Positions 8,771-17,243 of a stretch of DNA of 64,000 bases are shown one piece after another. The position numbers and the translations under genes are program-made. Location of the stretch: NCBI RefSeq assembly GCF_003260205.1, contig NZ_QERF01000002.1, forward strand, positions 248,001-312,000, in the 5' to 3' direction. The notes below the pieces were generated by a model. The model made no database searches. It worked only from the letters and a program-made list of their open reading frames with translations, and was not told the DNA's origin. Each line of letters starts with the position of its first letter. Within the stretch, counting starts at the first letter, position 1. This stretch comes from Winogradskyella tangerina. GTDB taxonomy: Bacteria; Bacteroidota; Bacteroidia; Flavobacteriales; Flavobacteriaceae.

Positions 8771-11461
8771 TTACTTAAAAGGTAGCTTAAAACCAAAGGT
8801 TACGCCACTTTTTTGATTATTTTTTGCCCATATTTTCCCATTATGGTTCTCAACGATCTGTTTGCATATGGCCAGCCCTAAACCACTGCCCTCAGGCTTT
8901 TGAATATTTTGGTTTTTGGACTGGTAAAACTTATCAAAAATATATGGCATGTCCTGTTTGGGTATACCCTTTCCATTATCACTAATCGTAACCTCTAAAA
9001 ACCCTTTTCCGTATTTATAATCTACTGCGATCTTTCCCTTGTTGGGTTCGCAAAACTTAATGGCATTAGACATCAAATTAGTCAATACCTGTACAATACG
9101 ATCTTCGTCATATTGGGCATAAAAATCACTTTTATTAGAATGAATTAATTGAATATTGCGTTTTTCTGCAATTTGATGCAAACTATCAATAGTTTTCTGA
9201 ATGGTTTCTCGAATGTTCTTTTTCTGAATATTGAGCTGTGTTCTACCTTTCGAAAGCTTTTCAAAATCCAAGATGTTATGTATCAATCGTGAAAGTCGAT
9301 CACTATCTTGAAGCATATTCTTCAGAAATTGTGCTTTTATTTCTGAGGGCATATCATCTTCATCATCCATCAATAACTCTGTAGTTGCTCTAATTCCTGT
9401 AATTGGGGTTTTCAACTCGTGCGCTACGGTATCTAAAAACTCATCTTTTTGCTTATCTTTTTCTAATAGTTCTTCATTAGCCTCTTTTAACTGATTGGTG
9501 ATTTTTGTTAACTCATCTGACTTCTCACGTAACAACTTATTGCGGGCAATGGTTTCCTTAGATTCTTCAAGAATTTTCAACACTTCAACCAGACTTACTT
9601 CATCTTCTTTAACAACACTAGATATCAATATTTTTGCTGATGCACCTCCTATACTACCAGTCAATAATTTTTCAGAAAAATTGATCAATCTCGCATCCGC
9701 CATTTGAGTATCTGGCGGTATATTATATTTTCTGAAAAATAGATTCAAAGCACGTTCGGTTCTCGTCTCGCCTAAAAATTTTACCAATACTTTTCTAATT
9801 TCAGCTACGTAAGCCTCACCTTTCCAAACTAATGCACTGTCTTGTAAATCCGTAAAGTTTCTGCTGTCAACATACATCTCAGCATAATTACGTTCACGAT
9901 AATTTCCTTTAGTGATAACTGAAAAGGATACATAGCTAAAGATATTAACCAACATACTCCAAAAGAAGGCGTGGGCAGGTGGACTTAAAAAGTCAATTCC
10001 GAATAAGGCATGTGGTTTTAATGCTGCAATATTTCCTGGTCCATTCTGAACCCAATCGTCAGATCCTGTAAGTGCTTGAATGAAAAAAGGCAAAATTAAG
10101 GTATAGAATACAACACCTAACCCAGTGATGATACCAATTATAGTAGCTTTAGATGAACCTCTATTCCAAAATAACCCGATAAAGAACGATGGTGCCAATT
10201 GCGAAATAATGACAAAGGCCATCAATCCGATAGAATATAAGGATAACTCAAATGAAAAGTTGACATAAAAAGCATAGGCTACGATAATGATAGAAAAAAT
10301 GGAAATACGCCTAATGTTCTTAATATACTTGGCGTTTCGCTCTGGTCTGTTTTTTACAAAGTATTCGAGAAATCCATAAGGTATCACCAAGTTGTTACTT
10401 ACCATAGTCGATAAAGCCAGAGTTGCAACCACCACCATAGATATTACTGCAGAAAAACCACCTAAAAATACCAAAACCGACAAAAAGGTATTTCCGTTTT
10501 GTAGTGGTAATAATAGTGCGTAGTACTCTGCTTGATCTGGATTTCCGATTGTAAGATTACCCGCCCAAGCGATAAAAATTACGAAGATATTGAAGACTAA
10601 AAGGTACAGCGGAAACATCCAGATGGCGCCTTTCAAGTGTTTTTCTCTAACATTTTCTACAACCGAAATCTGAAACTGACGCGGCAGTAAAAATATTGCC
10701 ATGAAGGATAACATTATTGTGTATAGCCAATTAAATCCATCTTCGAAACCATTGATCGTTATCAATGATTTAAAGTTTTCAGACTGCGACATTCTGTTAT
10801 AGATATCTTCAGTTCCGTCGAATAAAATGTAGGTTACGTAAATACCAACAAATAAAAAGAAGGTCAGTTTTATTATAGATTCAAAAGCTACCGAGACCAC
10901 AATACCTTTGTGCTTTTCTGATGCATCGGTAGCCTGAGTACCAAAAAAGGTTGCAAAAACGGCTAGAAGTAATGCAATGTAAAACGTAGAATCGTCATAA
11001 ACTGAGGTTGACACATAGCTGGTTTTGTCTGATAAAATCTGAAAAGTTTCAGACACCGCTTTAAGCTGAAGCGATATATATGGTACGATAGCCAAAAGGC
11101 AAACAATTGTAACTAAAGCACCTAAAAATCTATGATTACCGTAACGTAGCGAAATAAAATCTGCTATAGAGCTGATCTTATGCTGTTTTGAAATTCTAAT
11201 GATCTTTCTCATTACAACGATCCAAAGTGGAGCAGCTATTACAGGTCCCAAATAGATGGGTAAAAAATTTATCCCTGAATTTGCAGCAATCCCAATACTT
11301 CCATAATACGTCCATGCGGTGCAGTATACGGCCAGTGACAAGCTATATACAATAGCATTATTTACCCATTTACTTTTTGAATTCTTCTCAGCAACAAAAG
11401 CGATAAAAAATAATGCTGCTAAGTAAATGATGATCACTATGAATAAAACGTAATTACTCAT
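8771..11461 (-). CDS. CbrA-type sensor kinase with sodium:solute symporter sensor domain
   Basis: An 896-aa inner-membrane histidine kinase. Residues 1 to about 520 form a SLC5-type (sodium:solute symporter) bundle of about 13 hydrophobic segments. A STAC-like linker (about 535-630) and a short coiled coil (about 630-670) follow. Then come HisKA with H681 (HELKTP) and a HATPase_c domain with N-box NLMSNAIKF (about 795-803), DNGKGIP (about 828) and GSGLGLA (about 858). In CbrA-like proteins the transporter half transports or senses the nutrient (family knowledge). The position among acetate genes suggests acetate or a related acid, which is inference. The start overlaps the upstream 64-aa gene by 8 bp. 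Confidence 0.92.
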   Translation of the reverse strand: MSNYVLFIVIIIYLAALFFIAFVAEKNSKSKWVNNAIVYSLSLAVYCTAWTYYGSIGIAANSGINFLPIYLGPVIAAPLWIVVMRKIIRISKQHKISSIADFISLRYGNHRFLGALVTIVCLLAIVPYISLQLKAVSETFQILSDKTSYVSTSVYDDSTFYIALLLAVFATFFGTQATDASEKHKGIVVSVAFESIIKLTFFLFVGIYVTYILFDGTEDIYNRMSQSENFKSLITINGFEDGFNWLYTIMLSFMAIFLLPRQFQISVVENVREKHLKGAIWMFPLYLLVFNIFVIFIAWAGNLTIGNPDQAEYYALLLPLQNGNTFLSVLVFLGGFSAVISMVVVATLALSTMVSNNLVIPYGFLEYFVKNRPERNAKYIKNIRRISIFSIIIVAYAFYVNFSFELSLYSIGLMAFVIISQLAPSFFIGLFWNRGSSKATIIGIITGLGVVFYTLILPFFIQALTGSDDWVQNGPGNIAALKPHALFGIDFLSPPAHAFFWSMLVNIFSYVSFSVITKGNYRERNYAEMYVDSRNFTDLQDSALVWKGEAYVAEIRKVLVKFLGETRTERALNLFFRKYNIPPDTQMADARLINFSEKLLTGSIGGASAKILISSVVKEDEVSLVEVLKILEESKETIARNKLLREKSDELTKITNQLKEANEELLEKDKQKDEFLDTVAHELKTPITGIRATTELLMDDEDDMPSEIKAQFLKNMLQDSDRLSRLIHNILDFEKLSKGRTQLNIQKKNIRETIQKTIDSLHQIAEKRNIQLIHSNKSDFYAQYDEDRIVQVLTNLMSNAIKFCEPNKGKIAVDYKYGKGFLEVTISDNGKGIPKQDMPYIFDKFYQSKNQNIQKPEGSGLGLAICKQIVENHNGKIWAKNNQKSGVTFGFKLPFK

Positions 11462-11648
11462 AATAGCGCTTTAGAACAATATAAGACACAACAATTACTA
11501 CCAACCAAATACTAAAAATTGAAAAGTAAAATGTAGGTATACCGAAAACGTGACCATCATGATTAAAAACCAATAAGAAAGGAATATTCAAAATAATGAA
11601 CGCCGTAATAGAAAGGATAACTAATTTTTGCTCGTGTCTTTTTTTCAA
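11454..11648 (-). CDS. small two-helix membrane protein, symporter-kinase partner
   Basis: A 64-aa protein with two hydrophobic segments (about residues 9-27 and 39-59) and a charged N-terminus. It overlaps the kinase start by 8 bp, so the two are translationally coupled. Its place in front of a symporter-like domain mirrors the DUF4212 small subunit in front of the true symporter in this window. I infer that it is an accessory subunit of the kinase's transporter half. No family is recognised with confidence. Confidence 0.65.
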   Translation of the reverse strand: MKKRHEQKLVILSITAFIILNIPFLLVFNHDGHVFGIPTFYFSIFSIWLVVIVVSYIVLKRYYE

Positions 11649-11725
11649 ACGTTGGTTGATTTAGTTTTTGAATTTAATAAAAGATATTTAAATAGATTCC
11701 GAATTAATTCTGAATAAACACAAAA

Positions 11726-11755
11726 AACAGTGTTGCTAATAACAACACTGTTTTT
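11726..11755. terminator. intrinsic terminator behind the symporter operon
   Basis: AACAGTGTTG (11726-11735) pairs with CAACACTGTT (11743-11752) around a 7-nt loop. T-runs occur on both strands, so it can end minus-strand transcription from the porin-symporter operon. The kinase operon just downstream is therefore probably transcribed separately. Confidence 0.8.
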
Positions 11756-11777
11756 ACTAACTAATAAAACTTGTCAA

Positions 11778-13556
11778 CTAGTGACTATGTGCTTCTCCAG
11801 CACCAGAGGGGATTCTTATATTCTCAACAATTTCTTGAACGTGTTGTGGTGGAGCCGGTGTTAAACGCGACACAACAACTGAGACAATCACATTCACAAG
11901 CATTGCGATAGTTCCGAAACCTTCCGGAGAAGTGCCAAACCACCATTCGCTTGCCGGTCTTGGATCGAAACCTCCGATAAGACCAGTTTTATATCTAATC
12001 ATGTAGAATAACATTAATGTAATTCCGACGATCATACCTGCAATTGCACCTTGTTTGTTCATGCGCTTATCAAAGATCCCAAGAATTATGGCTGGGAAGA
12101 ATGATGCGGCTGCGAGTCCAAAGGCCAGTGCCACCACGGCGGCGACAAATCCTGGTGGATTCATACCAAAATAACCCGCTACGATGATCGCTCCAAGTAT
12201 GGCAATACGCGCTGCCCAAAGCTCACCTTTCTCTGACATGTCTGGTTTGATCTGTTTTTTAATTAAATCGTGTGAAATCGAAGTCGAAATTACGAGCAGT
12301 AATCCTGCCGCAGTAGATAATGCTGCTGCTAAACCACCTGCTGCCACTAAAGCAATTACCCAGTTTGGTAATTTCGCAATTTCAGGATTTGCCAATACCA
12401 TAATATCGCGGTCTACATATAGTTCGTTTGGCGAATCTGTAGCTGCATTAGAAATAGTACGCTCTCCATAAGTTCCTCTAGCTTCATTGAAGATTGGTTT
12501 TTTTCCAACGATAGCACCTCCAGCAACATACTGAATTTTACCATCGCCGTTTTTATCTGTCCAAGCAATAAGTCCACTATCCTCCCAATTTTTAAACCAG
12601 GCTGGTACTTCTGCGTATTCAGTATCTCTTACGGTCTCGATTAAGTTTGTTCTCGCAAACACAGCAATTGCAGGAGCTGTTGTATAAAGAATAGCAATAA
12701 ATAATAAAGCTAAACCAGCTGACTTCCTTGCGTCTTTCACTTTTGGTACAGTAAAGAAACGTACAATTACGTGTGGTAATCCTGCTGTACCTACCATTAA
12801 GGCTAAAGTAATTGCAAATACATCCCAAGTGGATTTGCTACCGTCTGTATATTCTTTAAATCCGAGTTCTGTATGAAGTCGGTCTAATTTATCAAGCAGC
12901 AGTTCACCGCCTTCGACACTACCACCCATACCTAATTGTGGAATGATATTACCTGTCATTTGCATAGAAATGAAAAATGCAGGAACCATAAATGCAAAGA
13001 TCAATACACAATATTGTGCTACCTGAGTATAGGTGATTCCTTTCATTCCTCCAAGGAAAGCAAATACTAAAACAATGGCCATACCAATGGCAACACCTAA
13101 GTTAATATCTACTTCGAGAAATCTAGAAAATACAACACCTACACCACGCATTTGTCCGGCTACATAAGTAAAGGAAACTAATAAAGCACAGATTACGGCG
13201 ACTGTTCTCGCTGTGTTTGAGTAGTAACGATCACCGATAAAATCGGGTACTGTGAACTTACCAAATTTCCTGAGGTAAGGTGCTAAAAGAAGCGCCAGCA
13301 GTACATATCCTCCAGTCCATCCCATAAGATAAACGGAGCCATCGTAACCTGTAAAGGAGATAATACCAGCCATTGAAATAAATGACGCGGCACTCATCCA
13401 GTCGGCTGCAGTAGCCATACCATTTGCTAAAGGAGATACACCTCCACCAGCAACATAAAAGTCTTTAGTTGAGCCTGCTCTGGCCCAAATTGCGATTCCG
13501 AAATAGAGGGCGAATGTAATCCCAACTAATATCCATGTCCAAGTTTGTACACTCAT
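11778..13556 (-). CDS. sodium:solute symporter large subunit, acetate-type (ActP-like)
   Basis: Inner-membrane Na+-coupled uptake protein of 592 aa with about 13 transmembrane segments. It starts MSVQTWTWILVGITFALYFG and has the SSS signatures ADWMSAASFI and AAALSTAAGLLL. It fits the VC_2705-like subfamily, which works with a DUF4212 small subunit (family knowledge). That subunit is the next gene upstream. A large extramembrane loop (about residues 320-390) carries DKNGDGKIQY near D334, which reads like an EF-hand calcium loop. Acetate is the most likely substrate given acs, prpE and aceBA nearby. A mixed short-acid substrate is possible. Confidence 0.88.
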   Translation of the reverse strand: MSVQTWTWILVGITFALYFGIAIWARAGSTKDFYVAGGGVSPLANGMATAADWMSAASFISMAGIISFTGYDGSVYLMGWTGGYVLLALLLAPYLRKFGKFTVPDFIGDRYYSNTARTVAVICALLVSFTYVAGQMRGVGVVFSRFLEVDINLGVAIGMAIVLVFAFLGGMKGITYTQVAQYCVLIFAFMVPAFFISMQMTGNIIPQLGMGGSVEGGELLLDKLDRLHTELGFKEYTDGSKSTWDVFAITLALMVGTAGLPHVIVRFFTVPKVKDARKSAGLALLFIAILYTTAPAIAVFARTNLIETVRDTEYAEVPAWFKNWEDSGLIAWTDKNGDGKIQYVAGGAIVGKKPIFNEARGTYGERTISNAATDSPNELYVDRDIMVLANPEIAKLPNWVIALVAAGGLAAALSTAAGLLLVISTSISHDLIKKQIKPDMSEKGELWAARIAILGAIIVAGYFGMNPPGFVAAVVALAFGLAAASFFPAIILGIFDKRMNKQGAIAGMIVGITLMLFYMIRYKTGLIGGFDPRPASEWWFGTSPEGFGTIAMLVNVIVSVVVSRLTPAPPQHVQEIVENIRIPSGAGEAHSH

Positions 13557-13586
13557 AATTTTAATTTTTTTGGTTATTAGTTAAGA

Positions 13587-13847
13587 CTATTCGTCGAAAC
13601 CATATTTTTTATCTAGTTTATTCATAATTCGAACGTAAACGAATATCAAAATGACGAATACGTAGATCGATCCTTGTTGCGCAAACCAGAATCCCAGTTT
13701 AAACCCACCAAGTTTAATTTCATTCAAGGCATCTTTAAAAAGAATACCACAGCCATAGGATACAATGAACCATATGACTAAGAGTATGGAAAGGTATTTT
13801 ACGTTTTCTTTCCAGTATGCTGATGCGTGTTTTTGTTTATCTGACAT
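13587..13847 (-). CDS. DUF4212 symporter small subunit
   Basis: An 86-aa membrane protein with two hydrophobic helices (about residues 18-36 and 48-68) and the conserved YWKENVKYLSILL start and FWFAQQGSIYVF block of DUF4212. This family pairs with VC_2705-type sodium:solute symporters (family knowledge). The gene lies 30 bp ahead of the symporter gene and 11 bp after the porin gene on the same strand, so the three form one operon. Confidence 0.9.
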   Translation of the reverse strand: MSDKQKHASAYWKENVKYLSILLVIWFIVSYGCGILFKDALNEIKLGGFKLGFWFAQQGSIYVFVILIFVYVRIMNKLDKKYGFDE

Positions 13848-13858
13848 AATAAGTTGAT

Positions 13859-15106
13859 TTATAAGAATATATGCGTTTGAATGGCAAAGACATTTCTATT
13901 TTCTGCTCCCATAGCTCCACTCTTACCAGTTAAAAATTCAGCAGTAATTTTGGCGAAATGACCATTGATGAAATAATTCAAACCAACACCAAATTCGCTA
14001 CCATTATCAGGAGTAAAATCGAGTGATTGCGTATTGTATTTTACATAAGGCATTAGCTTCGCATTGCGGAATAAAAGTCCGACTTGCCCGTGCAAGATAG
14101 AACCCGAAGAAGGCACCAATCCGCCACCTGGAGCACCTGCCGTATCGCCATAATTGTAATTGTAGTAAGCGCCTAATGCACTAATTGCTAATGTATTATT
14201 AATTGGTGCATCATAAAAAATATCAAATGCGGCATGAAAAACGTCTTCTCTATTGTTGAGATCATTAACTGCCAAGGCATCTGGGTGGTAATGGAAACCT
14301 GCACCGATACTCAGTACTTTCTTTTTCCCTAAGTAAGTTCCAACAAAATAAGGTAACTTATCAGATTCCTTATCAAATAGGTCGTATTTAAAATACCCAG
14401 CATAGTTCCATGTCCCGGTACCCGTACTGTTGTCTACCTGAAATGTAGGTTGAGGCCCTAAGGTTCCTATGTTGTTTCTGGCATTGTTCGCAGAAATTCG
14501 ATATCCGAATTTCCCAAGGGAACCCTTGGCATATATTCCTAAATGACGTGCAAACTGGTCGCTCGTGGTAATATTTGACCAAGGAAATAATCTAGCATCA
14601 GAAACTGAAACACCACCTTGACCACCAGGGTTATCTAAGGTCATCATATTCAGTGTACTCTGATTTGTTAGCCTTGATATTCCATTCCAATAATGCAATC
14701 CAGATCCGATATGCAATTTACCAGGTTCTACAGCAAATTCAGCCCAAGCATCATGTAAAAACAATAAACTACGTTGATTATTAGACTGTGAATTTGGATT
14801 TGCAGTAAGATTTCCAGCACCTAAACTATTAAGTCCAAAATGCGTTAAAATTAAAAATCGTGGTGAAATTTGTGCGTAGGCTAAAACTCTCGACCTTCTG
14901 ATAGAGAATTTAGGACCTTTTTGTTCTGATCCTCCTTGTAGCCACATTTGGTGCCATAAAATAAATCTGATATACTTACTACCATCTTCATTTAACTTTA
15001 CTTGCAAAGGCTTATAAGAATGATCCGGTTCAGAATCTTCTTGTTGGCCCCAAGTTGCAATAGGTATCATCACCATTGCAAAAAGAATTAAAAGTGTTTT
15101 CTTCAT
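13859..15106 (-). CDS. outer-membrane porin of the acid-uptake operon
   Basis: A 415-aa secreted protein. Its signal peptide (MKKTLLILFAMVMIPIATWG) is followed by alternating beta-strand sequence and ends in an aromatic/hydrophobic strand (QTHIFL), as outer-membrane barrels do. It is the first gene of the operon with the DUF4212 protein and the symporter, so it probably lets short organic acids through the outer membrane to that symporter. The family looks like a porin of the phosphate-selective O/P kind, but the substrate cannot be read from sequence. The leader carries the shared 15-bp motif and an inverted repeat. Confidence 0.78.
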   Translation of the reverse strand: MKKTLLILFAMVMIPIATWGQQEDSEPDHSYKPLQVKLNEDGSKYIRFILWHQMWLQGGSEQKGPKFSIRRSRVLAYAQISPRFLILTHFGLNSLGAGNLTANPNSQSNNQRSLLFLHDAWAEFAVEPGKLHIGSGLHYWNGISRLTNQSTLNMMTLDNPGGQGGVSVSDARLFPWSNITTSDQFARHLGIYAKGSLGKFGYRISANNARNNIGTLGPQPTFQVDNSTGTGTWNYAGYFKYDLFDKESDKLPYFVGTYLGKKKVLSIGAGFHYHPDALAVNDLNNREDVFHAAFDIFYDAPINNTLAISALGAYYNYNYGDTAGAPGGGLVPSSGSILHGQVGLLFRNAKLMPYVKYNTQSLDFTPDNGSEFGVGLNYFINGHFAKITAEFLTGKSGAMGAENRNVFAIQTHIFL

Positions 15107-15134
15107 AAATTGTAGTGATTTAGTTAGTTATACA

Positions 15135-15149
15135 TTGGTTTTGTGTGCA
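15135..15149 (+). promoter_or_regulatory. 15-bp motif shared with the prpE-acs leader (copy 2)
   Basis: TTGGTTTTGTGTGCA, identical to the reverse complement of 8352-8366. Here it lies 29-43 bp upstream of the porin start and in the opposite orientation relative to the gene. Flanking TGGT and ACCA give short dyad symmetry. The orientation change argues for a protein-binding site rather than a core promoter. Confidence 0.6.
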
Positions 15150-15187
15150 CCACTAAGCTCAGAAAAACATGTCCTAAAAAAAAAGTT

Positions 15188-15216
15188 AATATAGTTTTCT
15201 GTTAATTAACTATATT
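15188..15216. promoter_or_regulatory. inverted repeat upstream of the porin operon
   Basis: AATATAGTT (15188-15196) and AACTATATT (15208-15216) are perfect 9-bp arms around an 11-bp spacer, about 80-110 bp upstream of the porin start. There is no T-run placed for a terminator, so an operator is more likely. It could serve the InsA-like protein or another factor. Confidence 0.45.
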
Positions 15217-15291
15217 TATAACTAACAAAGTGAAGATATTTTTGTTCGAAATGTCTTAAACAAGATATGAATAAAAAGCCTAAAGTTTCCC

Positions 15292-15711
15292 TTAATCACG
15301 GAAACGTTCCCATTTGATAAGCATGAATTTATCACCCAGTTCTGTGACGAGCGTTCCTGCACCTGAAAGATTTTCAGCATTGGAAAAAAATCTTGACAAC
15401 TCTTCTGCATTTAAGATTTTATAGGTTGGATGGTATTTAGAATTATAAGGTCTTTTAATATTGAATTTCTTTACCCAATTCATCACGCTAACGTGCGAAA
15501 TTCCCAAGATACGTTCAATTTCTCTGTAAGTTAAGCCTTCAAGATAGAGCTGAAGGGCCTTGTTTACATAGTAATCATCAATCTTTTTACCTAATTTATT
15601 GACGGTGAAGTAATAATTACATGCTTTACATTTATAGCGTTGTCTGTTTCCAACGATACCACTTTTCACATAATGATCAGACCCACAATTAGGACAAAGA
15701 TTTAATTCCAT
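15292..15711 (-). CDS. InsA-like zinc-ribbon/HTH protein, probably a domesticated regulator
   Basis: A 139-aa protein. The N-terminus is a zinc ribbon with C6, C9, C28 and C31 (CPNCG ... CKAC), and a helix-turn-helix follows at about residues 50-82 (GLTYREIERILGISHVSVMN). This is the layout of IS1 InsA. The partner transposase domain (InsB, DDE) is absent and I see no terminal inverted repeats, so it is not an active insertion sequence. Instead there is a distinct C-terminal tail of about 50 residues. It sits directly upstream of the porin-symporter operon, so I infer that it was recruited as a regulator of it. The function is untested. Confidence 0.7.
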   Translation of the reverse strand: MELNLCPNCGSDHYVKSGIVGNRQRYKCKACNYYFTVNKLGKKIDDYYVNKALQLYLEGLTYREIERILGISHVSVMNWVKKFNIKRPYNSKYHPTYKILNAEELSRFFSNAENLSGAGTLVTELGDKFMLIKWERFRD

Positions 15712-15721
15712 AATTGATATA

Positions 15722-15760
15722 TATTAAATTAGCATAAATATATTAATTTAGCATAATATA
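15722..15760. promoter_or_regulatory. tandem 19-20 bp repeat in front of the InsA-like gene
   Basis: TATTAAATTAGCATAAATA (15722-15740) is followed directly by TATTAATTTAGCATAATATA (15741-15760). Two near-identical direct copies centred 10-50 bp upstream of the start look like an autoregulatory operator of the InsA-like protein. Confidence 0.5.
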
Positions 15761-15812
15761 TACAAATGTTACTTATTTGTTGTAAGCTGACAGTGATCTA
15801 GTTAAACAAAAA

Positions 15813-17189
15813 CTACTTTGATTTTTTGTATCTACTGAAATAAGACTTTGATTCAGCAATAACTTTTGGCGCCAGTAAAATTGTAGCGATCATGGTTGGG
15901 ATAGCCATAAATGCGAATACACCATCTATAAAATTAATCATTGCCTCAAAAGAGGTAGTTGCCGCCAGTATAATACTTATGATATAGAAAAAGTTGTAAT
16001 AGTGCTTTTTGTCTGCCCCTATTAAATAAGACATGCACTTCTTACCATAATATGCATAGCTGAACATCGATGAAATACTAAAGAAGAAAACGCACACCAT
16101 CAACAAATACTGACCATAAGGCAATGCATCTTTAAATGCAGATGCTGTAAGACTCACACCATTATCGGAAGTATTTTGCCAAACTCCGGTCACCAAAATC
16201 GCCAAAGCTGTTAGCGTACATACAATTAAGGTATCTATAACTGGACCTAGCATGGCTACTAAACCTTCACGAACAGGCTCATCAGTTTTGGCTGCACCAT
16301 GAGCCATCGGTGCTGTTCCTAATCCTGCTTCATTAGAAAATGCTCCTCGTTTAATTCCATGTAAAATCAATGCCCCTAAAACACCGCCTAAAAACGGCTT
16401 ATCAGCAGGGAAATAATCTGCTGCAAATGCATCAGTTATAATTAAACCTAAATACTTCGGAACTTCAGTATAATTGATTCCAAGTATAATCAATACCAAA
16501 ATAAAATATAATACAACCATGGCAGGCACCATTTTAGATGCCCAATTGCTTATTCTTTGAAGTCCACCTAAGATAACGATTGTTGTTACCAATACTAATA
16601 CAATAGCTATTGTAAGATTTGTACTGAATGTAACTTCAACACCATTAGGAATTAAAATTATATCGTTTATGGCTTGTTTGAGTTGATTAACGTTTACCAC
16701 AGGTAATGCTCCAAGCATCCCAAAAATGCTAAAAAGTATAGCTAGAAATTTCCATTTTTTTCCGAGACCTTCCCGAATGAAATACATCGGCCCACCTTGC
16801 AACTCTCCATTGCTATCCTTACCTCTATATAAAATGGCTAAAGTAGATGTAAAATACTTTGTACTCATACCAACAATAGCACTTATCCACATCCAAAACA
16901 TGGCGCCCGGACCACCAACAGATATGGCTAGAGCAACTCCAGCAATATTCCCCATTCCTATTGTGGAAGACAGTGCCGTACTAAGCGCTTTAAAATGGGA
17001 GATCTGACCGGGATCGTTAGGATCATCGTATTTTCCTCTCAATACGCTTATGGCATGACCTAAGTGTCTAAATGGTAAAAATTGTGAACGAATTAGCAGG
17101 TATAATCCACCTCCAATGAGTAGAATAAGTAGTGGTAAACCCCAAGCTAATGATGAAAAACGTTCGAGTAAATAGTTTAAGTTCTCCAT
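15813..17189 (-). CDS. alanine/sodium symporter family transporter (AGCS)
   Basis: Inner-membrane amino-acid carrier of 458 aa with about 10-11 hydrophobic segments. Family hallmarks include SALSSTIGMGNIAGVALAI near the N-terminus, GGPMYFI, and KRGAFSNEAGLGTAPMAHG. The likely job is Na+-driven uptake of alanine or glycine. I start it at 17189 (MENLNYLLERF); the longer frame adds six residues (MLPLWL) that look like chance. It is on the same strand as the acetate block, but the 101-bp gap before the InsA-like gene suggests its own promoter. Confidence 0.92.
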   Translation of the reverse strand: MENLNYLLERFSSLAWGLPLLILLIGGGLYLLIRSQFLPFRHLGHAISVLRGKYDDPNDPGQISHFKALSTALSSTIGMGNIAGVALAISVGGPGAMFWMWISAIVGMSTKYFTSTLAILYRGKDSNGELQGGPMYFIREGLGKKWKFLAILFSIFGMLGALPVVNVNQLKQAINDIILIPNGVEVTFSTNLTIAIVLVLVTTIVILGGLQRISNWASKMVPAMVVLYFILVLIILGINYTEVPKYLGLIITDAFAADYFPADKPFLGGVLGALILHGIKRGAFSNEAGLGTAPMAHGAAKTDEPVREGLVAMLGPVIDTLIVCTLTALAILVTGVWQNTSDNGVSLTASAFKDALPYGQYLLMVCVFFFSISSMFSYAYYGKKCMSYLIGADKKHYYNFFYIISIILAATTSFEAMINFIDGVFAFMAIPTMIATILLAPKVIAESKSYFSRYKKSK

Positions 17190-17243
17190 GAGCCATAAAG
17201 GTAGCAAACCATTAAAATAAACCCAGTAAGATTGAAAGAAAAA

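Noticed and set aside
15222..15410. 62-codon minus-strand frame between the porin and InsA-like genes
   Set aside because: Overlaps the end of the InsA-like gene in another frame and has no protein-like features.
15292..15711. Active IS1 insertion sequence
   Set aside because: No InsB/DDE domain, no terminal inverted repeats and no target duplication visible; only the InsA-like part is present.
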